From Hetaerina americana (taxonomy: Eukaryota; Arthropoda; Insecta; Odonata; Calopterygidae), in assembly GCA_022747635.1 (NCBI GenBank), contig JAKTNV010000005.1:48389013-48453012 (forward strand): DNA of 64,000 nt. The letters run 5' to 3'. Both the position numbers and the translations under genes were made by a program. The notes under the pieces are model-generated. The model was not told where the DNA came from, made no database searches, and worked only from the letters and a program-made list of their open reading frames with translations. Positions 1 to 12,966 of the stretch are shown here, piece after piece; positions within the stretch are counted from its first letter, which is position 1; each line of letters begins with the position of its first letter.

Positions 1-315
1 CAAATCAACTGTGGGACTTGCCAAGCTTCTTACATAGGCCAAACACGCAGAAACATTCTTACTAGATACAAAGAACACTACGCCCACTACAAACACAAGA
101 AACCAGACAAATCCAGTATGGCACAGCATTTAATTGATACAGGACACCATATGACAAAAGAAAATTTAAATCTCCTAAAACAAACTACGAATAACTTACT
201 TGAAGCTTATGAGAGCATTTTAATTTTCAAAAACAGAGACAATCTCCTAAACAGTGACACAGGACCTATTTCATATTCCTCTCTTTTCTCCCTGTTAAAT
301 TTAAAATTCTCTTAG
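1..315 (+). CDS. Penelope-like retroelement, C-terminal GIY-YIG endonuclease (5' cut by window edge)
   Basis: The frame is open from the first base to the TAG at 313-315, giving 104 residues, so the protein continues upstream of the window. Counting from base 1, a Cys-Gly-Thr-Cys pair at residues 4-7 precedes SYIGQT (10-15), then R17, R22 and EH at 25-26. This is the CxxC plus YIG(E/Q)T...R...EH pattern of the GIY-YIG nuclease that follows the reverse transcriptase in Penelope-like elements. Further conserved-looking points are the SSMAQH..TGH stretch (38-49) and ESILIFKNRD near residues 72-81. In this family the nuclease cuts target DNA to prime reverse transcription. There is no stop or frameshift in the visible part. 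The first methionine at 118 is internal to the domain and is not the start. The assignment is by motif recognition only; whether the upstream reverse transcriptase is intact cannot be seen. Confidence 0.82.
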   Translation, partial: QINCGTCQASYIGQTRRNILTRYKEHYAHYKHKKPDKSSMAQHLIDTGHHMTKENLNLLKQTTNNLLEAYESILIFKNRDNLLNSDTGPISYSSLFSLLNLKFS

Positions 316-900
316 TTCTTTGTAAACCTATAGTCTCTTCAACGTTTTTGCTTCTTTTCCTTTTTCCTTTCCCTTCCCTAACCGTCAATTTTCCGTTCTT
401 GTGGTATTCCCTTCATCCTCTGTAACGGTTTTTTCCCACATCCTCAACGGTTATTTGTTGTAGGTTGCTTTTCACTTCTCCCTCCCCCATTTACGTTCGC
501 TTAACGGTTGTGTTAAGCTTCCCTTTCACTTTTTTCCCCTTTTTGCAACGGTCATTTCCCTGACCGTGTAATTCCCCCTCCCCCTCACTGCTATGTGAAT
601 GAATGTGAATGAAACCTATCGTTTCAAACTCCTCTACCATCAGCCTCGTCCATTGGCTTTTGTCTTTTTCACCCCCCCCCTCCCCCACACATGTAACACT
701 ATATATTCTTCGGATTGCCCTTACCCTTTCTCACTTCGACTTGTGTTGTAGTGACGATTACCCTTCAGTACGCTGAAGAGAGCTACTTTGTGGCCGAAAT
801 ACGCGTATTCGTATTCACCTTTCTTATCCTCTCCTTTTTACCTTTTACCCCTTTTACCTACCTCATTATCCTTTTTTACCTTTTTCCCCTTCTTGACTTG
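316..900. repeat. C/T-rich 3' flank of the Penelope-like element with repeated AACGGT words
   Basis: The DNA after the endonuclease stop is strongly C/T-rich on the plus strand. It carries repeated AACGGT/ACCGT words, for example near 424, 445, 502 and 546 forward, and reversed near 380 and 562. A C-homopolymer-like tract lies near 671-686. It probably includes the element's 3' untranslated or terminal-repeat sequence, but I see no clear element end. Short open frames here are compositional. Confidence 0.4.
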
Positions 901-3024
901 TGGCGCTAGCCAACTAATTTCATTTTTACTTTGTTTAGAAAAGCAACTGTTTACGGCTATTGGAGTTTCAAATTTATTACATATTACTAGCCGTAAGAGC
1001 TCATTTCTATCAATATACGCATGACTATTACGAGTGCATTTCCAAAAGCGACGGTCACAAGGATATTCACCGAGGGAGTGAACAGGAGACACAACAGAGG
1101 CTGACTCTGAATAATAATCACGAAATAAATGATGACAGATAAAAGAAACAAAGATTAGAAACGTATAGACGTGGTGATAAAGTTAGCTGATGGAATAATT
1201 TTGCAGAGAGTTGTATCAAAAGACAAATTGCAAAAAGACAAATGTGCAGCAATGATGAAGAGATACGTGATACCTTTCCTGTTCAACCCTTATGCAGAAA
1301 AACAGTGCACAATAATCTTTAAAGTTGACTTCATATGAGTTGCCAAAATTTTCCTACATCAGAGAATTCATTACCCTACAGCCAGCAAGATAGGCATGCT
1401 CTTCGGATTTGAAAATGTGAGTTATTTGGTATAAGGCTTTTAGAAGCAACATCATAAGCTAATATGATTATAATGATGAAACGTACTCCATCCTATACTG
1501 TTATTTCGTTCAGCATGGAGATCAAATACTGGAAATAGGGGTGTGCTGCGATAAAAATAAAATCACGTAGAAGATACCCGAGGAAACGCACGGACCATGG
1601 TCTAGTGTTTATCACTGAAATGCATCCCTCCTCCATGTACATTTGCACAGATTAGACGGGATAGGAGTTAGTGTCTTCATCATAATAATATTGACTTAGA
1701 ATATTGCTTCTAACAGTGTTGCCTTTGATAGAAGATTCTATCAGTGATCTTGTTTCACAATTATAAATATATATTCGGGCTATTAAATTTCGTAGTGAAC
1801 CAGTCGAAGCCGTCTTTAGAATTTAAATTTTTCAAAGGTTTACTTAGCACGCATATTATAAGCGTGGATATATGTTTAATATTAAAATTAATTAAATGTG
1901 ATATTAAAATTAGGACAAAGATATTTACAATCCATTTAGCGTTGTACATTGTCTTCTTGAAACGATTGAGTCAAAAGATTAAAATGACTGAATATTTCTT
2001 CCTCCTCCTTGTACAACTAGAGAATTGCAATATTTTCAAAGAGTTATTTAATTGGTTTAGGAAAACTTTTGATTATTATGCAGCAATTAAAATGTTTCCC
2101 GCGTCTATTTCACTTACTCTCTCGACCGCTCACACTATGTTCTCCTTCCCACATTTTCACCTCTCACTTGAATTTTCCCTCTCCAACTCCAATCCTTACA
2201 GCACGACCTCCACCCTCTGTCTCATTCAACACGTTTTCGCTCTTATTGCTTTCTTTAATTTATACCCTCCCTCATCTATCCGTTTGCAGTAATTTAGGGG
2301 GGAAAAAACCCTTTTGCTTTACCTTTCTCCACATTCTCATTTCTTCTCGCGTGTCTCCATATCTTTCATCCCTTCTTGTCTTTGCCTTCCTTCTCGACCC
2401 CTTTATCCGATTTCCCTTGGCAGCTATCTTCTAATTTAGATATTTCTACAGCCTTAGTTCACTCTTTTTCAAATTCCCTTAAGTTCTTCAGTTTGTGTCT
2501 CACCTTTTAAAGACCTCCATTCCTTCAGTACAGAGTACAAATCTATCGTAAATTAGCATTTTAAATTCTCCAATGAGTGTAGACAGTTCAATTATATAAA
2601 ATGAAAAATAAAATTTGTACTTCTTTTGAGCCTTCTGACCTATAAAATTCACCACACTTTTTTTCATAGATGTTTTGTAATTTAACAAGTCCGATATAAT
2701 TGAATGCACAATTTAACTTGGTGTACAGTTATGCAAATTAAGTTTGTTTATTATTATATAATTTATCCCGAGAAAATATTATATAAAGTTCCTCTTATAA
2801 TAATTATCTGTATGGCCAGCTTATTTTCCAAAATTATTTTTACAATTATATTCATCCATATACCATTGTAATATAGGTATATGAAACATACACCAATTCA
2901 ATGGTTAACATTTAATAAATCGTAAAATTATTGGCCTATATTCATTTATTAATCCCTAATTCAGGGCTATCTTCATTTACAATATATTTGCACTTTTCCC
3001 GAAGATCGACCTTCCTAAAACCAA
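901..3024. other. No gene seen; AT-rich DNA
   Basis: AT-rich sequence without recognisable coding or repeat signal. The part from about 2100 to 2430 is C/T-rich and produces overlapping open frames of low-complexity composition, including one of 182 codons, that resemble no known protein. Confidence 0.5.
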
Positions 3025-3052
3025 GTGTGTGTGTGTATATATATATATATAT
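3025..3052. repeat. Compound (GT)n(AT)n microsatellite
   Basis: A GT dinucleotide run passes directly into an AT run. Confidence 0.9.
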
Positions 3053-4795
3053 GTATTATTTCACCTTAGATAACCTCATCAATAATAAACAATACTGTAC
3101 ACAAATTTTCATTTTCTCTACAGCACCACCGAGTCTCATGTGTGTGTAATAATTAAGCATTCCAATGGTTTGACTTACTTCACAGGGAATATTTATTTGA
3201 TCAAAATATAAAAACGAGCCCGTGGTTTTAAAAATAATATTAAAACTATCACGGCTGAAACGGACATTTTATCATTCTATCGCTTATGGAAATTAATTAA
3301 TATGAGCTAACAGTTAGCTATGTATTTCCACATGACAATTTTGATTGGTACAAGATTCATTATGGCGTCGGCTACTCCGCTAGTTTAAAGTAATGACGAT
3401 GGTCAGCGGTGTTTATCAATCGGCGAGGGAATAATTGTCACCAATCAATGGAGTAAATAATTGCACAGGCAATAAGCAATCATATAATAATCCTTACTGA
3501 CCCATAAAAATGCGAAATATATCCTTCAAAATTAAACTCCAATGTCGCAAGGGGAAACAAACACCAAATAAATTAGGTCAGAGTTGAAGCATTACTTTTC
3601 CCGTTCACACAATTGAGGTTGCCCGTAATGAGTGTGGTGAATCAATAAAAAATGGAATGCAAATACGCCGCAAAATGAATCAATTTTCGACACATAGGTT
3701 AGGTATCACTTCCCTAGGCCTTGTACCTTTTTCTTTCAAATATGAAACATTTAATAGAGGTATTTAATTTAATCGGATAAACTCTATAAAGAGCGCAAAT
3801 TAAAAACAGCTAAATGGCATAGGAAGGTCTAATCAAAATAAATTATAGCTCTTGGTTGAAGAAGAAAGACCGCGATGCAAAAAGTGTATGCGTCGTTCAG
3901 ATGGGCCCACATCAATCGAGGTTTGAATCGGCAAAATGAACAGTTATTTATTTTTCGTCTTCTCACAAGTTTATAGTGGTATGGCGTACGAAATAAATTA
4001 TGGTAATAAAAGACTACCTAAGAAATTTAAGTTTAGATTATTGAGATTGCAGTAACATTATAAAACGTATATTGTGAAACGGGCATAACTATCAAGGATA
4101 GATATGCGTGTTATTAGGTAGCCCAGGGGCTCGGGGTATTCTTCATCCTAGGAATCTCACGCCAATGTTATCCCCTCAAAAACATCATAAAAAGCGAAAA
4201 CTTCATGCTAAAGAAAGATGAATTTACAATTTTATTTTGACAAAAATTTTACTTTTATTTTAAACAATTGGCTTAAGAGAGTCAATTATATTGGTAAAAT
4301 AATGTTAATGTGATGGGAATTTTCTTTTTCTTGTGTTAGACATTGTTGTTAGGAAGTTTCCTTTAAGAGCATTATTTTTTCTAACAGATTTTATTTATTA
4401 TCTTTTGTGAAGTTGATTGGATTTGAGATGTTGTGCTATTTTTTCAAGACAAGTTTGATTTTAACACTTGGGACTTTTGTACCACCTCTGACATTTTCTA
4501 TCTGCACATGTGCGTTTTAATAATAATATTATACTTCTGAAATTAATTGTGAAAAAATAAACATTTAAAATAAACTTTAACGGATAAATAATGAATGCTG
4601 ATAGAACTTAAACATACATGCAACTGTCTGCTCACAAGGTTTGAGACAAAATGACGGAAACTGAACTGGACGCTTTCAAATACTGTGGCGGAAATCGAAT
4701 GCATTCCAGCTGTTAAGAAAGCCACATACTTCTCACTTTCACGCTCCTCACCAATATTGCATTCCAAACAAAGGAATTACCATATGGACAAGATT
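3053..4795. other. No gene seen; AT-rich DNA
   Basis: Unique-looking AT-rich sequence. A weak tRNA B-box-like word, GGTTTGAATC, lies near 3919 but without a convincing A box. Only short open frames occur. Confidence 0.5.
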
Positions 4796-4799
4796 TTTT

Positions 4800-5520
4800 T
4801 AGGGACCCTGGTAATCCCAGACCCGCCCACTACTCAACACTTGTTCTCTCATTTCACCCTTCCCTGAAACCCATTTCAGAGGTTCTTCCACGCCACCCCA
4901 CCTTCTCTCTTTTTTAACCCGAAAACTGATAAGCGGAAAGAGCTTTAAGACCGCAGAAAATCTCAAATTCTTAGTCCTCCAAGGCGACATATGCCTCTTT
5001 CCATGCTTCCGCCTCGCCGTATTTCATCGTAGAAATTGCGTCCATATCTCACCCCGAGCATACATTCACCCCGCCGGCACATTTCCCGACTAACCCTCCC
5101 ACACCTCCTTCTGCGCTCACACCCTTCCCCCCCTTCCCACAATAACCCACCCTTTCGACCCCATTTCAATCCCTCACCAACTCACCCCCACTCCCAACAT
5201 TCTCGTAACCCCCATACCAGCTTCGTTCTAACCTCCCCCCACCGCGTTCAGACACCCTCTCTACCTCCCCAAACTATCCCATTCCACCCTTTCACACCAC
5301 ACCGCTTCCCACCGACCGAGAAGGAGGCACCAGCACGCGCTCAAAAATTAAGGGAAATGACGCAGTCATTCATTTACTCACACCTTTGTGTGACGGCGCT
5401 CCTCTCCCTCGACATGAAAAATCTATCCCTCTCCTTTTTGGACTTCTTCTCGGGATAGGGCAGAAGAGAGAGACAGAGAGAGAGGGAGAGAAACAGAGTG
5501 CGGTTAGGGGGAGCGGGGGC
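4800..5520. repeat. C/T-rich block ending in a short GA-rich run
   Basis: From about 4800 to 5330 the plus strand is dominated by C and T with many CCC and CAC words. At about 5459-5515 it changes to a GAGAGA/GGGAGAG run. The open frames on both strands are low-complexity and are not considered genes. Confidence 0.55.
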
Positions 5521-6112
5521 ATGACTTCCTTATGAAATGGGCGGCCAAGGAGGTTGGAAATATGGCGCCGTTAGAATCACAGTCCCGAGAGAGCGGGATG
5601 TCTTTTCCCCCGCTCTTCTCTACCGTTCCTTCTTCCAGCTTTTGGTCCAGATTTCCCACCAACGCTTACTATACCTTTTCCCGTTTTGTCTTGGAAATAC
5701 TCCTTCTATTTACCAACCTACTTTCTCACTTTGCCAATCCCTCACACTTTTCACCAATCACGACTCCTTTGCTCTCTTCCTCACTCGAAGTACAGGTATG
5801 CGCGTATATTTACGCAAGCATGTATGTGCACATGTTTACACACATCTCGTGTGTATACATGAAAGACTAGAGGACAGAACTCGTAGGAGTAGCAAACAGA
5901 AAAAAACAGCACAAAACAAGCATTTAATTGTCGGTAAGAAGTTTGTATATTCTACGCTTCCATTTATGTGTGTATTGATTGCAATTTGAATTTATAACAC
6001 AGACACGCGCGTGCACAGCAACACGTTCCTACTTTCTTTGGAAATGAAGAGCAGCAAAACAGCACACAAACACACACACATACTAATATCACACATACAT
6101 TCATGTATATAC

Positions 6113-6116
<4 letters not shown>
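5521..6116. other. No gene seen
   Basis: Mixed-composition DNA with CA/TG-rich patches near 5800-5860 and 6060-6085 leading into the large AT microsatellite. Open frames of 112-150 codons overlap in different frames here without recognisable motifs. Confidence 0.45.
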
Positions 6117-6188
<72 letters not shown>

Positions 6189-6198
6189 ATATATATAT
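6117..6198. repeat. Long (AT)n(GT)n(AT)n microsatellite
   Basis: About 58 bases of uninterrupted AT are followed by a GT run and a second short AT run. The Tyr/Ile repeat frames that cross it are artefacts. Confidence 0.95.
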
Positions 6199-6272
6199 TT
6201 ACATGCATTAATACATGTACATTTACACTACACACACACGCTAAAAAAATCTACATACTTGTACTTTAAACA

Positions 6273-6311
6273 TTTTCACCAGGGTTTCTAGTCAAGAAAC
6301 CCTGGTGAAAA
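6273..6311. repeat. Perfect 17-bp inverted repeat (hairpin)
   Basis: TTTTCACCAGGGTTTCT at 6273-6289 is followed by a 5-base spacer and its exact reverse complement at 6295-6311. It could extrude or fold as a hairpin if transcribed. No flanking structure identifies it as part of a known element. Confidence 0.85.
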
Positions 6312-8631
6312 GAAAGGTCTAGGTTAAGACTTTATCACCTTTTTCCAAGATAACCAAGTTATTTTTTCCTTTCGAGCCATCCTCTTTTCTGTTTTAAACC
6401 ATGAATGAACCATTTTGTATATATATCCAAGACAAAATTGAACGTTTTTGTGCATTAAACGTAAAATTGCTCTAAAAAATCTTCATCATTCATTTCCGCA
6501 ACTCTATGAAAAGGGGAGTCACACTTGCTGCTGACATATAACCTTCTTGAATTTCTAGTACTCTTATCCTTGATGCACTTAATACGTTTTTAAATGCCCC
6601 TTATCTTTCCCTTGAGACGACTTTTCTAAAATTTAGTAACTTAGGTATCAACTGCATCAAATGTAATTCACACCACTTCGTTAAGTAAAAGGCTATAATA
6701 TCCCTTTAATTTTGCATAAGATATTAATGCTTGGTCCGCTAAGGTACAAGAGGTTCCGCCAAGGAAATTTTACTTAAACCACGGTGGTCGCTCATTTTTT
6801 CTAATCAATCTGCATTTCCCGTTCTTATTGCTAATACTGATTTAATGGTTACAATTAGTATTCCTTAGTTCAATGTCATCAATTGAATTCCTATTTTAGA
6901 TCCAAGGTTCGGAAAAAAAATATTTTATCAATCATCATTATCCAAAAACACAGTGTATTCCAAAATATTGGAGGATTGTTTCCTACCTACGACATCCCCT
7001 TCAGCTGCCTTGCGCTAGATTACTTTTGAAAAAAACGAAGCACAACCAAATGAGCCTCTTTTATTTTCCATCTTTCTCTCGTTCCGTATCCATCATCGCT
7101 CAACCAGATAGTTCCACTGGCCGAGTGGGAGATCCCTCCCCTGTTCGTTGGCCATAAATACCGAGAATACATTTCCCATCCCGCAAAAAATGTTTTTACT
7201 CGCTTCCACTATTTTATTCCAAAATCTCAACACTTCACTTTTTCACATCTCCTTGGTGGTCTTCCTTCCAGGATCTCCCTACTTGTATCATCTTACCATT
7301 CTGCCCCTTCCCCTCAAAGAGGGGCGGCGAGACATGAGACCCTAGAAAGAGAGGGAGAGAGAGACGAGAGAGAAGTCGTGGGAGGAGGCGGTGTAATAAA
7401 CGCCCCAGAAATCTCTTTCTTTACCCCCATTCCGCCCCTAACTCAAATTCCCGCTGGGTCGGAATTTAAGAGAGGTTGGAGGTACTGTCGTAAGGGGGGA
7501 GGGAGGTGGTACACTTCCAAAGCAGAGGAGAGGCCAAAGGAGGGAGCGTGATGTGGGGGGGGGTTTAGGGGCATTTATATAAGAAGACGGCCAATTCTTC
7601 TGGAGGAGGATGGGGCTAGGGCGAGGATAACGGGAAATGCCTCGGAAACGCCTCGGAAAAACCTACCGCAAACTATGACCGCATTGCCACGCCGCTTTCG
7701 AGGTTTTAATAACGGCGATTTTTCCACGTCCGGCTCTGCGCTTTTAATGCGCCGGAACACTCGGCTTTTCCCATGTGGAGGAGATGACGATCTTTGCGGC
7801 GGGGACGTGGAGTAATCTCAAGGAGAGTGGTGGAAGTCTTTTTTCCCCTGACCCCAATCTTTCCGCGATGTCGTGTAGCCGACAAATTGTTTTGGTTCAG
7901 CATACGCACGGAATGAAAATTGCACTTATATTTACAGTTCATCTTCCCAAAAGGAAGCGATTATTCTGCTAAATCTTTGTGTGATTTTGGATATTTTTCT
8001 TGGTGAAGTGACTACAAAGCGGCGTTTCATGTTGTACCAGATGCTCACGGAATGAGGTCGTTTATTACCTGTGGTCCTAAGAGCACGTACTTCTGATTCT
8101 GGACAACTTAAATAATAGCCATATTTACCCTGAAAAGTGGTAAATTAATTTCAAAAATCTCAGGCATTTAACAGCACTAGTTATAAATCATAGAGATTAT
8201 GAAGTATAAATACTTTATACAATCATCTTCTCTTAACCTGTTCTTTACAAATTGGCAATTAAAAATTATTTCATTAAATGTAGGTTAGTCAAAACGTTTA
8301 AACTCTTTGAAAAATGGCTGAAGTTATTTATATGCCATTATATAATTGCTTTAAATTAATTTCATTTTTAATACTGATAAGATATAAGAATATTTTCGTA
8401 CGATAAAAATTGTTCCACGGAAAAAAATCTTTATTAGTCTTTTACAATATCTGATCTCAAAGTTACCCACCATTCCTTCACCCGACTCTTGAAACCGATG
8501 AATTGTTGGTAATGAGCCTTCTGAACGGCAAGAAATGTTTTAAGAAAATGAAAATGACTTATATAACTCATATTACTAAGACTTAATTGTAATTTTCCAA
8601 AATCTTACAGTTTCTCAAAACTTTTGATTTG
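6312..8631. other. No gene seen; includes a G/A-rich stretch
   Basis: Mostly AT-rich DNA. A GAGAGA-rich stretch lies near 7340-7375 and a G-rich stretch near 7494-7572 includes a run of ten Gs. From 7600 to 7830 the sequence is richer in CpG. No coding motif was recognised. Confidence 0.45.
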
Positions 8632-8826
8632 TCTTTATTTATTTAACGGCTTTATGGGGGCGAGATTGAGACGTCGCAGTTCCTTCTTCTATCAAAACCC
8701 TGTGCATTCATTACATGTAGGACAAACACCCAGGCCCTAGGTAGAAAAATCCACCCCGGCGAGAATTGACACCACGGCCTCTTGTTTGGCAGGTGAGGAT
8801 GTTTCCCCACCGCCACCGGGGAAGGT
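8632..8826 (-). mobile_element. Compact tRNA-Gly-derived SINE
   Basis: Read on the minus strand, the right end resembles the tRNA-Gly(GCC) anticodon region (ATCCTCACCTGCCAA), followed by a decayed B box, GGTGTCAATTC (plus-strand 8763-8773). After a short body come AGAAGGAAC, the tail word GTCTCAATCTCGCCC (plus-strand 8658-8672) and an AATAAATAAAG-like simple end at the left. The same head and tail order is seen in the SINE at 26655-27165, which supports one family. B-box decay suggests an old, inactive copy. No target duplication was clear. Confidence 0.72.
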
Positions 8827-9500
8827 ATTTACGACCATCAGAAAACGTGGAAATATTGGAAAAAATATAGAAAAAATAGGAAAAGAAAAACATATCAAAG
8901 CACGTTGTTGGTACAGCTTCTATGACTGGTGTCATAATTTTCGAAAATTGAAAACATAACTTTTGCATTTTTTGCATTAAGACTAACACTATCGAAGAGA
9001 ATGACATATTTTATGCGCAGTTTACAACAAAAGCTTCAACTTTGTATAGTTACTGACAAAATTCACAAATTCCGTTTCAATGAAGGTTTATAACTGACAA
9101 TTGATTATTCAAGATAATATTAAAACTAAGTATTTTTCTATTTTAATCAGTCGGTCGTAATATCCTGCATGATGACATTCAATATAATACATTTTTCCAG
9201 AACAAATTTGCCCCTAGGGACATGAGACCTGCTCGTATATTTCTTAAAATATTTGCATATACAAGTATATAGTACCGAACAATACTGAACAGTAGTTTTT
9301 TAGGTATATCATGGATTTGCAAGAGTCCCAAGTCGGATTTAGACGTAATGGTTGCGAAATGGATGTAGTTTTACGCGGCGAGAGGAGTAAAACTTCCTAA
9401 ATCCTCCTTCAACATCCTCCACAAGAACGGCAAACGATTTATTGATGGCATTCCATTCACGTTTATTGCATACGCACTCCCGATAATCCTTTCCGAAAAA
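8827..9500. other. No gene seen; AT-rich DNA
   Basis: AT-rich unique-looking DNA without recognisable motifs. Confidence 0.5.
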
Positions 9501-9509
9501 TCCATTTAC

Positions 9510-10010
9510 ACAAACTTTGTGTGCTCCGCCCTCATCTCGCTTATCCTTTCGCGTTTCTCAAAATTTTATCGCGGCATTCAAAAGTGGTTCCGAGGCAGCG
9601 ACGCCGCATCCCGCTATTCCCATTCCGAGAGGCCTCCTCCCTCCCACCCACCCACCCCCGGGCCATTCCGCATTCATCGCCGGTTATTATTCCCATCTCG
9701 CCCCCTTCTCTCCCCGTGCACATTAATTCACCCTTCCTTTTATTTATTCCACCAAAATCATCTTGAGGATTCAGATCGCGTTTCGTTAATTTCGACCCTC
9801 CCCCCCCCCTCCGGGCGACTCCCGGGAGGAAACTTCTTCCCATTCCTTCCTCTCCATTCCTCACCCTTCACCCACTCTGGATTCGTCCTTTTTCTCCTTC
9901 CGGGGGGGGGGTTGACACCCCGAGATCGCCGGCGTCTCACCCACCTTCCAAATAACCTTGGCGAATATGTCACCGTGGGGTTGGGCACGCTCTCATGGGT
10001 TTATTGAGAA
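9510..10010. repeat. C/T-rich block with CpG
   Basis: The plus strand is C/T-rich with several C-runs, one G-run near 9901 and moderate CpG content. Several overlapping frames are open on both strands, the longest 162 codons. This is expected from the skewed composition and none shows a domain. Confidence 0.5.
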
Positions 10011-12295
10011 ACCTGACTGTGGCCGCGGGAGTGGGTAACAAGGGTGACGACGGGAGAGAGCAATATATTTTGAAAGCCCAAAAACCCCCATCCACTCTAC
10101 CCTTGAATTCATTTCGTCTCTCTCAAACTTTACGCCAACAACCTACGACTTATTCCTGGTGTTTCTTTTTTAATCACTTGGCATCCGCTCTCCTACGGGG
10201 TGTACCCTCACCAAACGTCTCCGGGCCTACCTTCATGGTTTATCAGTTAATTATCGATATTTCGGTTTTTCCCTCGAGGATATGAAGGAATAGAACAAGA
10301 AACACTTGCATTTCTCGTGATTCATGAAAGGCACTCAGTTGTTACAATTCAGACAGAAATAAAATTTCAAGCTAGAAACATAGTTTTTAGTCAGCTAACT
10401 CTCCTTTGAATACCTCAAGGATCATTATTACGTATGTTTCTTACGTAAAAAACTCATGAACGTTAAAGAAAAGTTCACAATTATGTAAAGTAAAACAAAT
10501 AAATTAATTTTTGGGAATTCATAAGTTATCATCCGAAATAAGTTTACTTTCAGTTTTGTGGGTGACGAAAAATTGATTGTTGCACGTCATTTTATATCAG
10601 TACTTTCTAGAAATCACCAAGCGTATCTCAATTATGTAATTTTGCTATATTATGATTGAGCTATTTTACTACTAATGTACAAATATTAAATGCAAAAAAA
10701 ATGTGTGTGCAGCTACCGCCTATTGGGTACATTTTTGTACAATTTGGTGAGATACGTGATAGATTTCATAATCGATTTGATATATTTTTGTTCGCTCCTT
10801 GCACTGGCTTCTAACAAAATCGACTAATATTAGGTATCTCATTCAATTATTACTTATTTTTCGCATGCATGTCCATATATGCCTTGTATTGGTATTTCAA
10901 TAACGGTGGAGCTACTAGGAAAAGGCAATAGAAGTATAAATTGTGCGAACAGAATTCTCAGATGGTACATGTTATTTTCATGATATATGGTTGTTGTGAC
11001 TCGTGTTTTTAAATTTCAGATTACTTTATTATGCTTAGTCAAAACACATTAAACTCGGCATTTCAAGTATCAAATATGAAAATGAACCCTCAAAACACCT
11101 TGTGATAAGTCAGTCACTTAATCTTTCCCACTGTCTTTCCACATATCATCCCAACTATTTATCAGTGCATTTACCTCTGACCCTTTTTATGTTTCCTTTG
11201 AAATGCAAGAGTGACTGAGGATAATGATCGCATCCTATCCTTTCCTTGACACTGATATCTTCCCTTCCGTCAATTCTCAAGTGTTCGAAAGGGGTAAAAT
11301 GTTGAAGTGGTCAAGGTGTTCCTCGAGAATTTCCCTCTACAAAAATTATCATGCCTTTTTATTAGAAAATGTGATATTTTGAATTGAAAATGTTTTTTTT
11401 TGTTCATTGAAGGTTATATTTTGCAAAAGAGCCGAAAAACGTACCCACGAGATCCGCTTCATTCTGATATAATCATTCGTAAGCATAAAATTAAACATTA
11501 TTGCTGAACTTCCCCATATCCGCTAACGATAACATTTCGGGTTTCAATCGCTTCTGAAACCGCAATGCAACGAAAACTAAAGCAGTTGTGTCATTGAAAT
11601 ATTCATTGCCACTAAAAATTAGCTATGAAAATTTGGTATTTTATGTATATGACCCTAAATTCCTACTTATGTTTTAACCATATACAATTATTTAAATGTT
11701 GGTTATGTTATAATTAATGAACCCTTCCAAATCAAAGTAAGATGACGTAAAATCGACATTCAGTAAGAATCATCTCGGAAAAGCACAAATACCATACCCG
11801 CTGAACTTTTGTAAAGTATTTTGTGGAATCTTGAAAAATATTACATAGATAGCATCTTTTCTTTGCAGGCCGTAACTTAACTATTCCTTGCCAAATTTTA
11901 TCTCGCATTAACGTTATCTGACCGGAAATAAAGCTTAACGCATATTTAATTTTATTGTATCCACGGGTTATTATAATATGATTTCTCACTTTCTAGGCAA
12001 CACAGTAAGTCACCTGAGCAAAACTGTCAAGTCAATACCATTGATGAAAAACTTCCAAACATACGTGAGCAAGGAAGAAGGGAGTTTTTGGTCACCAAAT
12101 CTACTATTCCTTACGGAACACTTCATTTCAGGGAGCCTGATCTCTGTGTGTTCAATACTGTACTGAAATTTACTAAAGGGCCCAACATATGATCAACATC
12201 TATCGGGAGTCTTGAAATGACAATAAACTTATTAAGGTTCATTTTGAGGGCACAGCATCGAGTTTCCATTCTTACGCAATGCGTATATTTATAAG
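10011..12295. other. No gene seen; AT-rich DNA
   Basis: Long AT-rich stretch without recognisable coding, RNA or repeat features. Confidence 0.5.
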
Positions 12296-12299
12296 ACCC

Positions 12300-12725
12300 T
12301 CAGTCTCCAGGCTTTCTCCCCCATTTCCGAGTAACCAATCATTCGATCGTTCTTTCCTTTCGTTCGCCACCCCTCTTGGGCCTCTCCCCCGGCTCCTCAG
12401 TCCCTCCTCATCTCAAATAACCCCTCTATTCTGAACCCATTTCCTCCCTTTTGACCAAAACCCAAACTATCTCCCTCTATACCCCCTCCCCCCTATCTCT
12501 TCTCTTCATCCCTACCCTTCAAAGTCCAGCCCTTAGCCCGTTCCCAATTTCCCTTCCCAGTTTCGCCTCCATACCTCCTTCCCGCCCATAGCGACCCCTT
12601 TAACGCTAACGCTAACCACACCTCTATTCCCCTTCCACTCCATCTCATCCCCTTTGGCCCTCGATCCCATCTTATTTTCTCCATATTTTTTTGTTTCAAC
12701 TCCTTCCGTCTCATCTGCAATTCAA
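12300..12725. repeat. C/T-rich block
   Basis: Strongly pyrimidine-rich plus strand with repeated CCCTTT and CCTCCC words. The corresponding minus-strand frame is Lys/Arg/Glu/Gly-rich low complexity. Confidence 0.55.
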
Positions 12726-12966
12726 TTCAATAAAGCTCTTTCGATGACAAAATATTCCTTGGCTTCTTGAGAGGAGGTCGAGAGAACGGAAAGAGTGGGA
12801 CGGTAACGGGGGGGCAGAGCATGGAAGCACCGCCCGCTGCCCATCTAACTCCACCCCCTTTCAGCTTCCTACTCATCCTCTCACTTTTTTTAAACGTCAT
12901 CAAAACACTTTCCACCATCACTTTGATCCGAATTCTTCCATCCCGGACACTTCCTCCGTCCTACTT

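Noticed and set aside
3895..3935. B-box-like GGTTTGAATC
   Set aside because: No A box at the right distance and no recognisable SINE body.
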